Positions 1 to 9,733 are shown, counted from the first letter of the stretch. The stretch: 32,682 nucleotides of DNA from Prolixibacteraceae bacterium (GCA_029975525.1 JARKOX010000155.1:1-32682); one strand, 5' to 3'. The notes: generated by a model not told the origin, from the sequence alone. Made by a program: numbers and translations.

Positions 1-8
1 TAAAAGAA

Positions 9-32
9 GAAAGGAGACCTCTGTCTCCTTTC
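9..32. terminator. Bidirectional hairpin terminator at the left edge
   Basis: A perfect 10-bp stem (9-18 pairing with 23-32) closes a 4-nt loop, CTCT. On the + strand the stem ends in CCTTTC. On the - strand it is followed by TTTCTTCTTTTA. It could end a + strand gene lying left of the window, or back up termination of the regulator gene that is read leftward from 3123. There is no long uniform T-run, so strength is uncertain. Confidence 0.5.
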
Positions 33-69
33 ATTGGGATTTAAAAATTGCAATTCAAGTATAAGGGAC

Positions 70-99
70 TATAAAAATGAATTCGCATTCATTTATATA
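70..99. repeat. AT-rich inverted repeat downstream of the regulator gene
   Basis: A 13-bp arm (70-82) pairs with 87-99 around the loop TCGC with a single A/A mismatch. On the - strand the right arm ends in TTTTTATA, so it may act as a terminator for the regulator gene, which stops at 202. It could equally be an operator-like palindrome for a gene outside the window. Nothing else recognisable lies in 1-201, which is very AT-rich. Confidence 0.4.
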
Positions 100-201
100 T
101 ACCACAAAAATAGAAAAGGTAACCCAAATTAAAATAGATTGTAGTAATTTTTAATGGTTCTAAATTGATTTTTTGAGTTCTGGTTTTGTAAGGTTGCTGG
201 T

Positions 202-3123
202 TTACAGGTTTATAATGAGTTCTGTGAGGTTCTCGTCATGCCGGAGCTCCATTTTTTTTCGCAGGCGGTAACGGTGATTCTCGACTCCGCGAACCGAAAT
301 TCCCAACAACGGTGCGATCTCTTTTGACGACAGGTTCATGCGGAGGAAAGCACACAATCTTAAATCGCTGGGCGTTAATTCAGGGAATCGGTTTTTCAGA
401 TTTTTGGTGAATTCTTCATGAGCCTGTTCGAAGTTGGTTTCAAAAATCTGCCAGTCATCCTGGCTCGAAATGTTATCGTCAATTTTTTTCATCAGGTCGT
501 TGTAGTATTTGTCCGGATACCTTGTTCCCAGCTGGTTTTTCTGGGATTTCAGGATGTGTTTCATATCGAGCAGAAATTCATTCTTTTTGATGATAGACAT
601 GGTGGAGTTTGCCAACTCCTTGCTTTTGAAGAGTACCTCATTTTTTAGCTTTTCATTTTTCAGACGAATAAATTCCCGTTCCTTGTCTTCTCTTTTTCGT
701 TTCTCTTTTTTTCGGGTTTGTACAATGATGATATTCCGGAAAAGTGCAAGGGCGCCAATAGATAAAAGCAGGTAAAGGATCTTGGCAAGTTTTGACCAGT
801 ACCACGGCGGTAAAACGATAACCGGTAACGTAAAAACCTTACTTTCATTGCCCCAGGTGTCGGTGGCTTTTACTTTCAGGGTGTATTTGCCTTTGGGTAA
901 TCGTTCAAAAGAGAGCTCGGGAGAATCGTCGCTTGCAGACCATTCGGGCGATAATCCCTGTAAAAACCAGCTGAAGGTGATTTTGTCTGTCGAAAAATGG
1001 GCGATGGCAAATCTGATCTTCAGGTTGTTTTGATTAGAAGGGATTTTTAGAAAGTCAATACCAAAAGGGTGTGGATAGTTTTTGCCGTTTTTGTCGATCA
1101 GCACGATTTGTCTGGGGGAAGGAGTTTTTTGAGAAAGAGATCGATTGTCTTCCCAGTGTGGCGTCCCTAAATAGGCAAAGCCATTCTCCAAACATAGAAT
1201 CGCCTGATCGTTGTCGAGGGGAATGAGGTTTTCGAAACCCTGGATGAATTGACCTTCGAAAAGTTCGCAAGGGAATTCACGTAGTTTGGCAATCTCCGTC
1301 CCGTTGATGCTGAAAAGTCCAATAAAATGTTTGGTTATAAACCAATATTGATGATTCGGAGCTGGGATAATGCGGGTTGCAGCTGCATATTCCCCCAGTT
1401 TTTCGTTGAGCAGGTGGTAATCGATAATCGTGTCTGCCAGATCGTCGTAAGTGAATAGTTTGTTTCCGGTAGTAAAAACCACCCGGTTTTCAATTTTAAA
1501 GACATTGATATTGTTGTCTTTTTGAAAAATGGAATTTTCGCCGTAATGCCGGATTGAAACCACCGAATCTTTCGACTCATTGAGTTTTATCTTGAAAATT
1601 CCCCGGTGAAAATGGCTGGCCCACAGATTTCCGCGGTGGTCAAATTCGATGAAACGGATCAGGTCGTTGAAGTTTTGGATGCTTCCGGTTTGTTGGAATC
1701 CGTCAGCGGTTTGCCGGTATCTGACGATGTTGGAATAGGTACACTGAAAATAATGTTCCGGAGCAAGCGGGTCATTGACAATGGAAAATGCTCCGGAGAC
1801 ATTTGAAATTCGTTTGACCTTTTCTCCGGTAATTAAAAAAGTACCGGAGTTTTGCCCAACAACCAGGCTTCCTGAAATGGTTTTGATATCCCACACCTGC
1901 CCCTGGGTTTCGGGAACCAGCTGGAAAGTGGCCTGGGGAGTGCTCTGGTTTCTGAAATAGAGTCCTTGGTTGGTGCCGATATAAATTTTTCCGTTGTAAT
2001 GTGCTGCCGAATAAACTGCTCCGGTATTCGATGTGGAAAATAACATGTGTCCAGGATCTTTCTGATAAGCGATCAGATCGATGCCGCGATCGAGCGCCAG
2101 CCAAATGTTCTGTTCAGAATCGATCGTAATACCAAGTACGGTGTTGTTTTGTAGCCCGTTTTCCGAATTGAGTTTCCATAGGAGCTGTCCGTTTTTATCA
2201 AGGAGAGAAATGCCGTCAAGAATAGTTCCGATGAGCAATTCGCCACGGGGAGTCACACTGCCGCGGTTGATCTGATTTTTTCGGAAATAGTCGTTCAGCG
2301 GGGTGTCCCATTCCTCCAGCGCACCTTCATTCATTTTGAAAATTCCATGCGAAGCGGTTCCGATCAGGTATTGCTCTTTCCCGTGAGGAAGGATAAAACG
2401 GACATTTTTTTCATTTAAAAGCGGGTGCTGAATAAAGGGTTTAGCTGAAAAATTATCAAATTCAAAGATCCCGCCATTAATTTCATTGAAAAGCAGTTTT
2501 CCGTTTATTAAGGTGCAGTAGTTGGTAAAGCTATCGAAATTAAATGCTTTGATCGTTTCGTTTTCAAAAACCAGAAGTTGTGTAAACGCATAGAAGAAGA
2601 CCTTTTCGCCAGAAATAAAGATATCCCAAAATTCGACATTGGGATTAAAGAAAGATTTTGCCTTCTCTTTGAGGGAAGAGTAGTGCAACTGTCCGAATTG
2701 GTCACGTGTCCAGTACCCCAGTTCCTGGTAACCACTGGTAAAAATACGGTTGAGGGAATCTACTGCAACTGCCCGGATAATATTTCCGTTTGGAGAAGGG
2801 TAGAGTTTCCAGGATGAGCCATCGAACTCCAGTAAACCTACACTGTTGGCAACATAAATATGTCCTCCCCGGTCCTGTGCTACAGACCAGTTTTGACTTG
2901 AAGCTTTATACTGCCTTTTGGTAAAGTTTTTTACCTGAGGAATAGTGCTTTTGTCAAAAGCTGTACATGAAACCGGATGGAATAGCAGCCGCCCGATTAT
3001 CATAAAACAAATGGCAAAAAGTTTCAGTGTTGTTCCCATTTCTTTTTGAGTTGATCTTTTTCGGTTTTTTAGTTTGGTTTTTAGTTCTTTCAAAAATGTT
3101 GAATACTGTTTTAAACATTCCAT
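202..3123 (-). CDS. Membrane-anchored beta-propeller / Y_Y_Y / LuxR-type HTH regulator
   Basis: The 973-residue protein has a predicted order of: N-terminal hydrophobic signal/anchor (about 29-55); a long region of propeller-like repeats with the pattern G-hydrophobic-x-x-aromatic/D (about 60-660, two-component-regulator-propeller type); a triple-tyrosine (Y_Y_Y) Ig-like domain (about 690-770); one membrane helix (about 774-796); a charged coiled coil (about 800-850); and a LuxR/GerE helix-turn-helix at the C terminus (about 914-973, with LSSKEIAPLLGISVRGVENH). It has no histidine kinase or receiver domain, so it is a one-component trans-membrane regulator that would sense a periplasmic ligand and bind DNA on the cytoplasmic side. 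It is divergent from susC across a 237-nt gap, so it probably controls the glycan operon (inference). The ATG at codon 29 (position 3039) gives a better placed signal sequence and may be the true start. No convincing promoter was found in 3124-3360. Confidence 0.85.
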   Translation of the reverse strand: MECLKQYSTFLKELKTKLKNRKRSTQKEMGTTLKLFAICFMIIGRLLFHPVSCTAFDKSTIPQVKNFTKRQYKASSQNWSVAQDRGGHIYVANSVGLLEFDGSSWKLYPSPNGNIIRAVAVDSLNRIFTSGYQELGYWTRDQFGQLHYSSLKEKAKSFFNPNVEFWDIFISGEKVFFYAFTQLLVFENETIKAFNFDSFTNYCTLINGKLLFNEINGGIFEFDNFSAKPFIQHPLLNEKNVRFILPHGKEQYLIGTASHGIFKMNEGALEEWDTPLNDYFRKNQINRGSVTPRGELLIGTILDGISLLDKNGQLLWKLNSENGLQNNTVLGITIDSEQNIWLALDRGIDLIAYQKDPGHMLFSTSNTGAVYSAAHYNGKIYIGTNQGLYFRNQSTPQATFQLVPETQGQVWDIKTISGSLVVGQNSGTFLITGEKVKRISNVSGAFSIVNDPLAPEHYFQCTYSNIVRYRQTADGFQQTGSIQNFNDLIRFIEFDHRGNLWASHFHRGIFKIKLNESKDSVVSIRHYGENSIFQKDNNINVFKIENRVVFTTGNKLFTYDDLADTIIDYHLLNEKLGEYAAATRIIPAPNHQYWFITKHFIGLFSINGTEIAKLREFPCELFEGQFIQGFENLIPLDNDQAILCLENGFAYLGTPHWEDNRSLSQKTPSPRQIVLIDKNGKNYPHPFGIDFLKIPSNQNNLKIRFAIAHFSTDKITFSWFLQGLSPEWSASDDSPELSFERLPKGKYTLKVKATDTWGNESKVFTLPVIVLPPWYWSKLAKILYLLLSIGALALFRNIIIVQTRKKEKRKREDKEREFIRLKNEKLKNEVLFKSKELANSTMSIIKKNEFLLDMKHILKSQKNQLGTRYPDKYYNDLMKKIDDNISSQDDWQIFETNFEQAHEEFTKNLKNRFPELTPSDLRLCAFLRMNLSSKEIAPLLGISVRGVENHRYRLRKKMELRHDENLTELIINL

Positions 3124-3360
3124 GACTTCACCTGTATGTAAATATAGTTGGGCTTATTATAAAAACCAAGAAAACAGATTTGTTTTTATTTTTATGTCTG
3201 TCAGTGACTTATGGATTAATTTTTAATAGTAGTGTATCAAAAGTGAGGTTGATTTTTGTTTCTAAAACAGGGCAAGAAATTAAAGTGTGGTGTCTGATTG
3301 TGAAGAGTAGTCAGAAGTGTCATAAATTGAAGTTTCAAAACTAATTAATTCCAGTGTACT

Positions 3361-6300
3361 ATGAAGAGAATCATTTTGTTTTTATGCTTAGTATTTGTTG
3401 GATCAGCAATTTTTTCGCAAAACAGGATTCTGGTTACCGGAAAAGTTACAGATACTTCAAATCAGGGTTTGCCGGGGGTTGCGGTGCAGGTAAAAGGTAC
3501 GTTGCAGGGAGTAACCTCTAATGTTGACGGTGTTTGGACTGTTGAAGCGGAACCCGATGCAATACTTGTTTTTAGCTTCATCGGTTATACCACTGTTGAA
3601 GTGCCGATACAAGGCCGTACCACTTTTAATGTTCAGCTCAAAGAACAGGCTTTTGATGTTGAGGAGGTTGTAGTGGTTGGTTATGGTACGCAAAAGGTGA
3701 AAGACCTTACTTCGTCGATTACTACGGTAAAGTCGGAGGATCTTGTTAAAACTCCAACCGGGCAGGCTATGCAAGCCTTACAGGGAAAAGTAGCCGGACT
3801 GCAGGTGGTGAGTAACGGTTCTCCGGGAAATTCCCCGACGATTCGGGTAAGGGGAATCGGGTCCTATCCGGGGAACAATAATGAAGCACCGTTGTATGTA
3901 GTTGACGGGATGTTTTTTGACAACATCGATTTTTTGAATCCAACGGACATCGCATCGATTTCGGTACTGAAAGATGCTTCGGCTGCGGCCATTTATGGTG
4001 TCCGGGCTGCTAATGGCGTGGTTTTAATTGAAACCAAATCGGGTGGATATGACCAGAAGTCGGAAATTACATACGATGGCTATTATGGTTACCAAATTGC
4101 CCAGAATGTACTGAAGATGGCCAATGCTGAGCAGTTTACCACAATGGCCCTGGAGTCTGGTTCGCTTGCCGATGCCAGTTTTATCCTGAATGCCATGCAA
4201 CGCTACGGGAGAAGCAGGATAAACCCCAATGTGCCGGATGTAAATACCGATTGGTACAAAGAGATCCTTCGTGAAGCTGCTATTCAAAATCACAGTCTTA
4301 CCGTTTCCGGTGGAAGCTCTAAAGCCACCTATTCTATCGGAACAAACTATTTTGCCCAGGAGGGGATTCTGGATATGAAGAATGAATATGAAAGGTTTAA
4401 TCTTCGTTCCAAAGTTGACTTCAAAGCTACAAACTGGTTTACCATCGGCGGGAATATGATTCTGAGCAATGCCGTCAGGTTTGGGGAAGAAGCCGGCGCC
4501 TGGAACCAGGCCTACTTTGCTGTTCCAATCCTACCAATCTACGATCAGGAAAATGTAAATGCCTTCCCGATCAGATATGCCAATGCCCAGGATATCGGTT
4601 ACCGAAGTGGCCAGAACCCTTTTCCCACACTTAATTTCAACAACAATCGATTAAAAATCAAAAAAGTACTGGCCAATTTTTATGTGAAACTTGACTTTGT
4701 TCCCGAAAAATTATCCTTCAAATCAACTTACAATCACGCGTATACTACGCTGGATGAGCGAAATGTCAATTTGCCGTTTTTTATCGGCAATAGCTTCCAG
4801 CGTGCCGACGCCTCGCTGGTAAAATCAATGTCAATTTTTTCGGATCAGATTTGGGATAATGTGCTGACCTACACCAACCGCTTTCAAAAACACCAGGTGG
4901 TAGTTATGGCCGGTACTTCATTCAGGGACGAAGCCTACAACAAGCTGCAGGCAAAGGGATTGAATTTTCCGATCGACATGGAGCAGTCGTGGTATATTAA
5001 CCAATCTGCAACCAAGCCGGTCGATGGCATTGGTGATGACGGAAGAAGGCAGTACGGGTTTTCCTACTTCGGAAGATTATCCTATAATTATAATGACCGC
5101 TACCTGCTGTATGCCACCATGCGTGCCGACGGAAGTTCGAAATATCAGCAAAAATGGGGCTATTTCCCCACAGTAGGTGCAGGCTGGGTGATTTCGGAAG
5201 AGGATTTTATGCGTGATCATCAAGTCATCGATTTCCTGAAATTGCGCGCCAGCTGGGGCCAGTTGGGGAACGATAACATCCAGGCCAGTGATGGCACCTC
5301 TACAACCAGTGTGGTCACCACCGCTATTGATGGCGTGCTCGTTCCGGGAACCACCACTTCCAGTACCTTTTCATCGCTGAAATGGGAGGTTACCGAAGAG
5401 ACCAATGTGGGGCTTACCTCAAGATTATTAAAGAATCGCTTGTCGGTTGATGCCGATTATTTTATCCGTGATACCAAGAATGCGGCGATTTATGTAAAGA
5501 TTCCTTTCATTGGCGGCAGTGTGCTCAAAAATGTCGGAATCATCCGGAACTCGGGATTTGAGCTGGCGCTGAACTGGGCTGACGAATTGGCCAATGGAAT
5601 CGGATACAATGTCGGAGCCAATATTTCTACACTTAAAAACCAGGTTCGCGATCTTTACGGCCAGCCCTACATTGACGGAGGAAGCGCTGAATTCCGCCAG
5701 CGATCCATTGTAGGACAGCCACTGCTTGCATTTTATGGCTACGAAGTGTTGGGAGTTTACCAGAACCAGGCAGAAATTGATGCCGATCCATCGGCGCCGG
5801 TTACTGCTGTGCCCGGTGATTTAAAATACAAAGACCAGCAAAAGCAGGGCGAGGAAGGTTACGGCGTCATTAACGACGACGACCGCGTGGTACTGGGCTC
5901 CTATTTCCCGACCTTCATGTATGGTTTTAACTTCGGGATCACCTACAAAAATTTTGAGCTTTCGGCCAACATGATGGGGCAGTCCGGAAACAAAATTCTG
6001 AATCGCAAACGAGGTGAAATAATCTGGACTGCCGACGGAAACCTCGATGCCGACCTGGCTACCAACCGCTGGCATGGCGAAGGTACCTCCAATAAATATC
6101 CTTCTTCGGCCGGGTTAAGAAAAGGATGGAACCAAAAAATGAGCGACTATTTTGTTGAAGATGGCTCTTTCTTCAGGATCCAAAACGTGCAATTGGCATA
6201 CAATATTAAAGGGAAGCAGCTGTTTGGTACTTCGCTGCCAGAGGCGCGGCTCTCCTTAACCGCCGACCGTCCGCTGACCCTTTTTAAATACAACGGGTTT

Positions 6301-6384
6301 AATCCGGAAGTGGCCAATGGAATTGATACACAAACCTATCCTGTTCCGGCAGTTTATACTGTTGGGCTGAATATCAAATTTTAA
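3361..6384 (+). CDS. SusC/RagA-type TonB-dependent outer-membrane transporter
   Basis: The 1007-residue protein has a signal peptide ending near SAIFSQ (residue 20), an N-terminal carboxypeptidase-regulatory-like domain (about 24-98, with GKVTD and GLPGVAVQVKGT), the TonB-box-like segment EEVVVVGYGTQ (about 101-111), a plug domain (about 115-225, with the SusC signatures APLYVVDGM, ISVLKDASAAAIYG and ANGVVLIETKSG), and a 22-strand-type barrel ending in an aromatic residue (LNIKF). In this family the transporter forms a complex with SusD, which acts as a lid, and imports oligosaccharides using energy from TonB-ExbBD. It is the first gene of the operon, 18 nt before susD. The ATG at 3361 gives a normal signal peptide. 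The glycan cannot be read from this protein. The enzymes downstream suggest beta-1,2-glucan. Confidence 0.95.
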   Translation: MKRIILFLCLVFVGSAIFSQNRILVTGKVTDTSNQGLPGVAVQVKGTLQGVTSNVDGVWTVEAEPDAILVFSFIGYTTVEVPIQGRTTFNVQLKEQAFDVEEVVVVGYGTQKVKDLTSSITTVKSEDLVKTPTGQAMQALQGKVAGLQVVSNGSPGNSPTIRVRGIGSYPGNNNEAPLYVVDGMFFDNIDFLNPTDIASISVLKDASAAAIYGVRAANGVVLIETKSGGYDQKSEITYDGYYGYQIAQNVLKMANAEQFTTMALESGSLADASFILNAMQRYGRSRINPNVPDVNTDWYKEILREAAIQNHSLTVSGGSSKATYSIGTNYFAQEGILDMKNEYERFNLRSKVDFKATNWFTIGGNMILSNAVRFGEEAGAWNQAYFAVPILPIYDQENVNAFPIRYANAQDIGYRSGQNPFPTLNFNNNRLKIKKVLANFYVKLDFVPEKLSFKSTYNHAYTTLDERNVNLPFFIGNSFQRADASLVKSMSIFSDQIWDNVLTYTNRFQKHQVVVMAGTSFRDEAYNKLQAKGLNFPIDMEQSWYINQSATKPVDGIGDDGRRQYGFSYFGRLSYNYNDRYLLYATMRADGSSKYQQKWGYFPTVGAGWVISEEDFMRDHQVIDFLKLRASWGQLGNDNIQASDGTSTTSVVTTAIDGVLVPGTTTSSTFSSLKWEVTEETNVGLTSRLLKNRLSVDADYFIRDTKNAAIYVKIPFIGGSVLKNVGIIRNSGFELALNWADELANGIGYNVGANISTLKNQVRDLYGQPYIDGGSAEFRQRSIVGQPLLAFYGYEVLGVYQNQAEIDADPSAPVTAVPGDLKYKDQQKQGEEGYGVINDDDRVVLGSYFPTFMYGFNFGITYKNFELSANMMGQSGNKILNRKRGEIIWTADGNLDADLATNRWHGEGTSNKYPSSAGLRKGWNQKMSDYFVEDGSFFRIQNVQLAYNIKGKQLFGTSLPEARLSLTADRPLTLFKYNGFNPEVANGIDTQTYPVPAVYTVGLNIKF

Positions 6385-6402
6385 TCTTTAAAAGATACGG
6401 TT

Positions 6403-7935
6403 ATGAAACGAATAGACCATTCAATAAAGCTCGCATTGATCTTAGTAGCCTTGTTTGCTTTTTCTGCCTGCAACGATCTTTTGAATGAACCGGCTGAAAA
6501 CAGGGTTTTTACGGAAGAAACCGATTACACGCTCTCGGAAAATATGGATTTGCCCCTGATTGGTATGTATGCCGAATTTTATGGGACCCAATGGGAAAAC
6601 TTCCCGTTGATTGCTGTCCGTGGCGATGATGTCAATGCCGGAGGCCTGGGCGACCAGCAGGATTTTGCCGAAACCGACAAATACAACTACAACAAAGATT
6701 ACTGGATGTACAATTCGCTCTGGCAGAATTATTACGCCGATATTTTTGTGGCGCATTCTGCAATGGAGCAGATCGAAAAGTACAAACAATTTGCTACCAA
6801 TAAAACATTGGCCGATCAATATATTGCCGAGGTGAAAACCCTCCGTGCATGGTATCTTTTCCAGCTGGCACGGGTGTGGGGCGATGTTTTTGTTCCGTCC
6901 AGCCCCGATCCTTCCGATCTGTTGGTGGCCGAACCTACTGCAAAGGATGACGTGATGAAGCACATCTCGGCACAAATGGACGAAGCTATCCCGTTGTTGC
7001 CCGATCTGCATCCCAACCAACGCAGCGATATTCGCGGCGGTGTTACCAAATATACCGCGCTGGCCATAAAAGCCCTGGCTAATCTTGAGCTGAAAAACTA
7101 CCAGGTGGTTGCCGATGCCACTTCTCAGATTATCAGTTCCGGGAAATTCAGTCTTGAGCCCGATTTCTACCAGCTTTTCAAACTGAAAGGGAAGCTCAAC
7201 AAGGAGAACATTCTCGAATTGCAATATTCCGACTTCGGATTGGGGGCCGGCGATAACAAAAGTTACCTCTTTGCCTTCTTCGGCCCGCAGGGATGGACAC
7301 CCAAAGTTTCCGGTGCCGGCGACGGATGGGGCTTCTGGGAACCAAGTCTGAAATATATCAAATTTATGCTCGACCGGGGTGAAAACGTTCGTCTGGAAAC
7401 CAGCGTTCTCTTTACCAACCGCGGAATTGCCGAGATCAAAAAGGATTCGAAATATGCGACTCTTCCCGCCTGGATCAGCAATACCACCAGGTCGGGCGAC
7501 CGGATTAACGATTATGCCCGCGCCCTGTTTGCCAGCGGTAAGCAGTATTTGCCTTCCGATCAGCTTACTCCGGGCCGTACGGATTATGGTACCAATAAAA
7601 ACTTTACCTGTATCCGCTATGCCGAAATTTTACTGATGTATGCCGAAGCGCTAACCCAGGGAGCTACCGGAACGGCAATGACAGCCGATAACGCTGTTAA
7701 CCTTGTCCGGACAAGAGCCGGTATGTCTTCGCTCTCGGGAGTAACCAATGCCCAGGTGATGGACGAAAAGTTTGCCGAACTGGCAATGGAATGGGGGACC
7801 CGTTTCTACGACATGGTCCGGCTGGGGAAAAATGCCGAGCTGAGTTACGAAGGAAGGAGTTTTACGGATAACAAAAAATTCCTGCCCTATCCGCAAAATC
7901 AGGTTGACTTGTTACCTGTCCTGAAACAAAAATGA
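6403..7935 (+). CDS. SusD/RagB-family glycan-binding lipoprotein
   Basis: The 510-residue protein starts with a lipoprotein signal peptide, lipobox FSAC at Cys23 followed by N-D, consistent with surface export. The N-terminal part carries the SusD signatures (NEPAENRVFTEE, YWMYNSLWQNYYADIFVAHSAMEQI, a TPR-like helical segment with AEVKTLRAWYLFQLARVWGDV). The C-terminal part has the typical RYAEILLMYAEA and ALEWG-like LAMEWGTRFYDMVRLGK motifs and ends with PYPQNQVDL. SusD proteins sit on the SusC barrel and pass ligand into it. It lies 18 nt after susC and 31 nt before the LamG lipoprotein, so the three genes form one transcription unit. Length and motif order are normal for the family. Confidence 0.95.
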   Translation: MKRIDHSIKLALILVALFAFSACNDLLNEPAENRVFTEETDYTLSENMDLPLIGMYAEFYGTQWENFPLIAVRGDDVNAGGLGDQQDFAETDKYNYNKDYWMYNSLWQNYYADIFVAHSAMEQIEKYKQFATNKTLADQYIAEVKTLRAWYLFQLARVWGDVFVPSSPDPSDLLVAEPTAKDDVMKHISAQMDEAIPLLPDLHPNQRSDIRGGVTKYTALAIKALANLELKNYQVVADATSQIISSGKFSLEPDFYQLFKLKGKLNKENILELQYSDFGLGAGDNKSYLFAFFGPQGWTPKVSGAGDGWGFWEPSLKYIKFMLDRGENVRLETSVLFTNRGIAEIKKDSKYATLPAWISNTTRSGDRINDYARALFASGKQYLPSDQLTPGRTDYGTNKNFTCIRYAEILLMYAEALTQGATGTAMTADNAVNLVRTRAGMSSLSGVTNAQVMDEKFAELAMEWGTRFYDMVRLGKNAELSYEGRSFTDNKKFLPYPQNQVDLLPVLKQK

Positions 7936-7966
7936 CAGTAAGTGGGATCCTTAAAATGAAAATAAT

Positions 7967-9697
7967 ATGAAAAGTTTAAAATATATTTTGGCATTTATCG
8001 TAGCCATTGTTTTTGTCCGGTGTAACGAGGGAATCGATCCGATTTCCTATGTGGCTCCGGGGCCCGATGAGGCTGCCCCGGTGGTAAGCATCAAGTATCC
8101 GCAGGAAGGAACCAAAATCCAGGTTCCGGAACTGATAACTTCAATCAACATCCAGTTTGAGGTCACCGACGATATTGAATTAAAGTCAATATCTGTGTTG
8201 ATGGACGGCGTGGAGCTGGCCAGTTATTCTGAGTTTAAAGATTACCGACGGGCTGTTAAAGAGCTGCTCTTTGCGAAGCTTACCAACGGCGAACATGCCC
8301 TGACGGTGAAAGCTACCGACCTGGAGGGAAAAATCACGACCAAGGCAGTCAAATTCGAGAAAAAACCGCCCTATGTCCCGGTTTTCCCCGGCGAAGTTTT
8401 CTACATGCCTTTTGATGGCGATTACATGGAAAAGGTCAGTTTTCAGACGGCCACCAAAGTGGGAACACCTGGTTTTGCCGGCGTTAGCCTGAAAGGACTG
8501 AACTCGTATGCCGGCGCAGCCGACGCCTACCTGACTTTCCCGATGACCGGCCTGAAGAGTTCGGAGTTCAGTGCGGCATTCTGGTACAAATTAAAGGCTA
8601 CCCCCGATCGGGCCGGAATTATTTCAATTAGCCCGGGCGGTGAAAGCCGGACAAGTGGTTTGCGCTTTTTCAGGGAAGCCAATGGGACTTCGCAACGTTT
8701 TAAACTGAATGTGGGCACCGGTACCAGCGATGTATGGAATGACGGCGGGCTGGTCAGTGCTTCCAATACCGACTGGGTTCACCTCGCTTTTACCGTATCG
8801 CAAACGGCCTGCGTGATTTATATCAATGGCGCCGTGGTTGCTTCGGTTCCCGTATCCGGGATCAGTTGGACCGGCTGCGACCTGATTTCTATCGCTTCCG
8901 GCGCGCCAAATTTTGCCTACTGGAATCACTTGTCGGATCAAAGTTATTACGACGAATTGCGAATCTTCAATAAAGCGCTCACTCCGGAAGAGATCCAGAA
9001 TATTATTACCTACGATTCTCCGTATGTGCCCAAATACAGCGGCGAAGTTTTCTACATGCCGTTTGAAGGAAACAGCAGAGAGCTGGTTAGTAACCAGTCG
9101 GCTACGGTTGTTGGCACTCCCGGTTTTGCCGAAGGGAAAAAAGGGCAGGCTTATGCCGGCGCTACCGGTTCGTATCTGACGTTCCCGATGGCTGGGTTGA
9201 AAAGCAATCAGTTTAGCGCTGTCTTCTGGATGAAAATCAATGCCACGCCCGACCGCGCCGGAATTTTGGTGGTCGGTCCGCCGGATGAAGCCAACCCGAA
9301 TGAACCCAATAACCGGACAAGCGGTTTCCGCTTCTTCCGCGAAAATGCGGCGGGCAAACAGCGATTTAAACTGAATGCCGGTGACGGTACCGCCGATACC
9401 TGGTTTGACGGACAGGCAGCAGCCGATGTAGATCCAACCACCGGCGCGTGGGTACACATGGCATTCACCATCTCGGGCTCCGAGTGTGTGGTGTATATCG
9501 ATGGCGAAGTGGTTAAACAGGGAAGTTTCCCCGGAATCAGCTGGACCGGCTGCGATATCATGTCGATCATGTCAGGCGCACCCCGCTTTACCGGTTGGAG
9601 CCACTTGTCTGACCTCAGCCTGATGGATGAGCTGCGGATTTTCAACAAAGCGCTTACTCAGGCCGAGATTAAAACAATTATAAATGCTGAAAAATAA
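7967..9697 (+). CDS. Surface lipoprotein with an Ig-like domain and two tandem LamG-like lectin domains
   Basis: The 576-residue protein has a lipoprotein signal (Cys19 in FVRCNEG, acidic residue following), an Ig-like domain (about 37-130, with PVVSIKYPQEGTKI and NGEHALTVKATDLEG), and two concanavalin-A/LamG jelly-roll domains (136-352 and 353-573). The two share the same landmarks: GEVFYMPF near the start, YLTFPM.GLKS, ATPDRAGI, RFKLN, GISWTGCD, and DELRIFNKALT near the end. It occupies the third position after susCD, the usual place of a SusE/SusF-like surface glycan-binding protein, so a role in capturing glycan at the cell surface is inferred. No catalytic motif of a hydrolase was recognised, although LamG folds also occur in enzymes such as GH16 and polysaccharide lyases. 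The substrate is unknown. Confidence 0.8.
   Translation: MKSLKYILAFIVAIVFVRCNEGIDPISYVAPGPDEAAPVVSIKYPQEGTKIQVPELITSINIQFEVTDDIELKSISVLMDGVELASYSEFKDYRRAVKELLFAKLTNGEHALTVKATDLEGKITTKAVKFEKKPPYVPVFPGEVFYMPFDGDYMEKVSFQTATKVGTPGFAGVSLKGLNSYAGAADAYLTFPMTGLKSSEFSAAFWYKLKATPDRAGIISISPGGESRTSGLRFFREANGTSQRFKLNVGTGTSDVWNDGGLVSASNTDWVHLAFTVSQTACVIYINGAVVASVPVSGISWTGCDLISIASGAPNFAYWNHLSDQSYYDELRIFNKALTPEEIQNIITYDSPYVPKYSGEVFYMPFEGNSRELVSNQSATVVGTPGFAEGKKGQAYAGATGSYLTFPMAGLKSNQFSAVFWMKINATPDRAGILVVGPPDEANPNEPNNRTSGFRFFRENAAGKQRFKLNAGDGTADTWFDGQAAADVDPTTGAWVHMAFTISGSECVVYIDGEVVKQGSFPGISWTGCDIMSIMSGAPRFTGWSHLSDLSLMDELRIFNKALTQAEIKTIINAEK
8372..9685 (+). repeat. Internal duplication: two LamG-like domain copies inside the surface lipoprotein gene
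   Basis: Copy 1 spans about 8372-9022 (residues 136-352) and copy 2 about 9023-9685 (residues 353-573). The encoded domains align along their full length with small insertions in copy 2 (around PPDEANPNEPNN). DNA identity is still visible in places: 20 identical bases at 8390-8409 and 9041-9060, and TGGACCGGCTGCGA in both copies. This points to a tandem duplication within the gene. Confidence 0.85.
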
Positions 9698-9733
9698 CAG
9701 CAGAACATGGATTGATCAGGTTTAGTAAGGCCT

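Noticed and set aside
6442-7224. 260-codon open frame on the - strand within susD
   Set aside because: Antisense to a well-supported susD; no family resemblance, start signal or membrane or signal sequence of its own.
8624-9457. 277-codon open frame on the - strand inside the LamG lipoprotein gene
   Set aside because: Antisense shadow of the duplicated LamG domains, with repeat-like sequence that mirrors the duplication on the other strand.
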